This document shows positions 12,795 to 14,130 of a DNA stretch of 14,130 bases, piece by piece; the first letter of the stretch is position 1, and each line of letters opens with the position of its first letter. A program made the position numbers and the translations under genes. Source of the DNA: CALLMJ01 sp964493765 (GTDB lineage Bacteria; Bacteroidota; Bacteroidia; J057; CALLMJ01); contig CAZBPK010000038.1 in NCBI GenBank assembly GCA_964493765.1, positions 1 through 14,130 of the forward strand, in the 5' to 3' direction. Under the pieces are notes generated by a model, which was not told the DNA's origin, ran no database searches, and was given only the letters and a program-made list of their open reading frames with translations.

Positions 12795-14130
12795 TTATTC
12801 AATTACTAACTTTTTAGTAACCTGAGTTTCGGAATTTTTGATAGTTACAAAATAAATCCCTTTAGGTAAATGACTTACGTCTAAACGAGTTTGATAACTA
12901 TTAACGTTTTCTGTTAATACTGTTCTACCTGTAACATCTGTTAAAGAAAGGGTTTGAATTCTTGGAAGAGAATTATCCACAGTTACAAAAATTTCATTTC
13001 TTGCAGGGTTGGGATAAATATTTGAGAAAGCTCTTAATAAGTCCGCTTGCTCTTTGCTTGTCCAAGAAGCCAAATCCATAGATTTGAATAATCTAGGAGT
13101 TAAGAAAGTAATAACGGTATCTAAATATTTAGAAGCTGTATCAATTCTACCAGGGCTAGAATTGCCGTAGATTCCATAAGGTTCGAAACCTACACCGTAG
13201 AAAGGATATAAACCGGGGAAGGGGTTATCATTAGCAAAATCAGGTAGTATAGAGGCTTGATTACCAATATTAAAACTTCTTCTTATCATATCATGCCCAC
13301 CATGCACTTCAATTACAGGTTGCCCAGTAACATTTACAATGACAACTCCTGTGGTATAGGGCGTATTATCGGCAGTTCCGTGCATAGCCAGAATTACAGG
13401 CTCACCAGCTTCAATAAAAGCTGTATCACCTACAGCACAACCTAAGGAAATAGTAACTCTATGATTAGAAGGATAGCCTGGGTTTCCACTATTTCCTTCA
13501 AAGTTACCTAAGGCTACGGTGTCTATGAGAGGTTGATTATTGCCATCTAGGAATTTGGGATAGGATAACTCTGCGGGTTTATTTAAACATCCTGCATGAA
13601 TAGCAATATAACCACCAGAGTTAGAACCCCCAGCTGCAATTCTTGTAGGATCAATTTTCCATGTATTTTTTTCTTTATTGAGATAACGTATTAAGGCTTT
13701 CAGATCTTGCTGTGCTCTAAAAACTGCGGACATAATGCTTCTCGCTCTTTCTTCTTCTGTGGAAGCTAATGGATTCCAACCTACTCGATAATCTGCAGAA
13801 ATGGTTACATATCCTTTTTTCGCAAATGCTTTGCATAGATGTACCATCGCACTATCCTTTCTTGTTCCTAGACCGGGCGTAGGAATCATAGCAGGAGGTA
13901 GGAAGCTACCTGCATGCAACAAAATTATAACAGTACGATTGGTAACGCTATCCCCAACCGGCTGGTAAATATCGCATTTTAAATCAATAGCAACATTTGA
14001 ACCATAAGGAACATTACTTCCATAAACTATACCGGTATATACCTGTACATAAGTAAAAATGTTGTCTACATAACGAGTTTGTGATTTTCGAAAGAATGGC
14101 AACGCACATACGGCTAATAATACAAATCTT
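12795..14130 (-). CDS. Secreted alpha/beta-hydrolase-fold protein with T9SS C-terminal sorting domain (5' end outside window)
   Basis: The frame stays open to the window edge. The edge residues read RFVLLAVCALPFF, a signal-peptide core, so the true start is upstream and the TTG at 14102 is not used. Residue numbers here count from that TTG. The hydrolase domain (~20-335) has the esterase/lipase layout: LLHAGSFLPP oxyanion region (61-70), SADYRVGW (102-109), DLKALIRYLNK (133-143), DPTRIAAGGSNSGGY (151-165), HGTADNTPY (241-249, acid D245) and EVHGGHDM (265-272, His270). The nucleophile elbow reads G-S-N-S-G, with Asn161 where Ser normally sits. Residues ~358-435 form a type-A T9SS sorting domain: NIYPNPARNE, LSLTDVTGRTV, LPKGIYFVTI and a terminal basic KKLVIE. 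The protein is predicted to cross the outer membrane by type IX secretion. The substrate is unknown, and activity is uncertain given the elbow. Confidence 0.88.
   Translation of the reverse strand, partial: RFVLLAVCALPFFRKSQTRYVDNIFTYVQVYTGIVYGSNVPYGSNVAIDLKCDIYQPVGDSVTNRTVIILLHAGSFLPPAMIPTPGLGTRKDSAMVHLCKAFAKKGYVTISADYRVGWNPLASTEEERARSIMSAVFRAQQDLKALIRYLNKEKNTWKIDPTRIAAGGSNSGGYIAIHAGCLNKPAELSYPKFLDGNNQPLIDTVALGNFEGNSGNPGYPSNHRVTISLGCAVGDTAFIEAGEPVILAMHGTADNTPYTTGVVIVNVTGQPVIEVHGGHDMIRRSFNIGNQASILPDFANDNPFPGLYPFYGVGFEPYGIYGNSSPGRIDTASKYLDTVITFLTPRLFKSMDLASWTSKEQADLLRAFSNIYPNPARNEIFVTVDNSLPRIQTLSLTDVTGRTVLTENVNSYQTRLDVSHLPKGIYFVTIKNSETQVTKKLVIE

Noticed and set aside
1128..13445. Several short overlapping frames (e.g. 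1128-1331 +, 1474-1671 -, 3580-3777 +, 8268-8483 -, 8984-9190 +, 13257-13445 +)
   Set aside because: Each lies inside a well-supported gene in another frame or strand and shows no recognisable domain.
13990..14030. Tandem YGSNV-P-YGSNV in the hydrolase N-terminal region
   Set aside because: Only two units with different codons. It is probably a local sequence coincidence or an old short duplication, not a repeat domain.

Overview
The window looks like chromosomal DNA from a member of the Bacteroidota. It is strongly A+T-rich. A secreted hydrolase ends in a type IX secretion (T9SS) C-terminal sorting domain. A large TPR/PD40/OmpA protein has the PorE-like domain order. Most genes lack a Shine-Dalgarno sequence, and several are preceded by the Bacteroidota -7 promoter element TAnnTTTG. 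Genus or family cannot be fixed from the sequence alone.

Layout. Positions 1-64 are the 3' end of a 23S rRNA, followed by a ~100 bp spacer without a tRNA and a 5S rRNA (162-275) whose terminal stem is extended and runs into a U-rich tail. A TPR/PD40/OmpA envelope protein (560-2521) follows. It is bracketed by two inverted copies of one intergenic repeat (382-479 and 2535-2673). Next come a small PglC-like phosphoglycosyl transferase (2694-3269) and, convergently, a polytopic GT-C-like membrane protein (3279-4778). Divergent from the latter is an MscS-type channel (4865-5710). A minus-strand pair, desaturase then metK (7775 down to 5758), probably forms an operon. A TauE/SafE permease (7897-8697) and class II fumarase (10192 down to 8792) converge on a symmetrical terminator. 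A minus-strand group follows: a secreted protein of unknown function, a CBS/ACT protein and a LolA-like protein (12272 down to 10353). Then come rpsT (S20) with its own promoter and terminator, and a 5'-truncated secreted alpha/beta-hydrolase-fold protein with a T9SS sorting domain (12795 to the window end).

Most of the content is housekeeping (rRNA, S20, S-adenosylmethionine synthetase, fumarase) mixed with envelope functions: OmpA-like anchor, glycan priming, GT-C membrane protein, LolA-like carrier, desaturase, MscS and a T9SS cargo. No mobile element, CRISPR array or defence system is visible.

The items most worth a second look are: (i) the inverted intergenic repeat pair around the OmpA gene, which keeps a hairpin despite sequence change; (ii) the T9SS hydrolase, where Asn sits at the usual nucleophile-serine position; (iii) -7 elements so close to start codons that the divergent pair at 4778/4865 would be nearly leaderless; and (iv) rpsT, the only gene here with a clear SD-like sequence. 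Several longest-possible reading frames begin at TTG or GTG codons lying in or upstream of these promoter elements, so downstream ATG starts were chosen for them.
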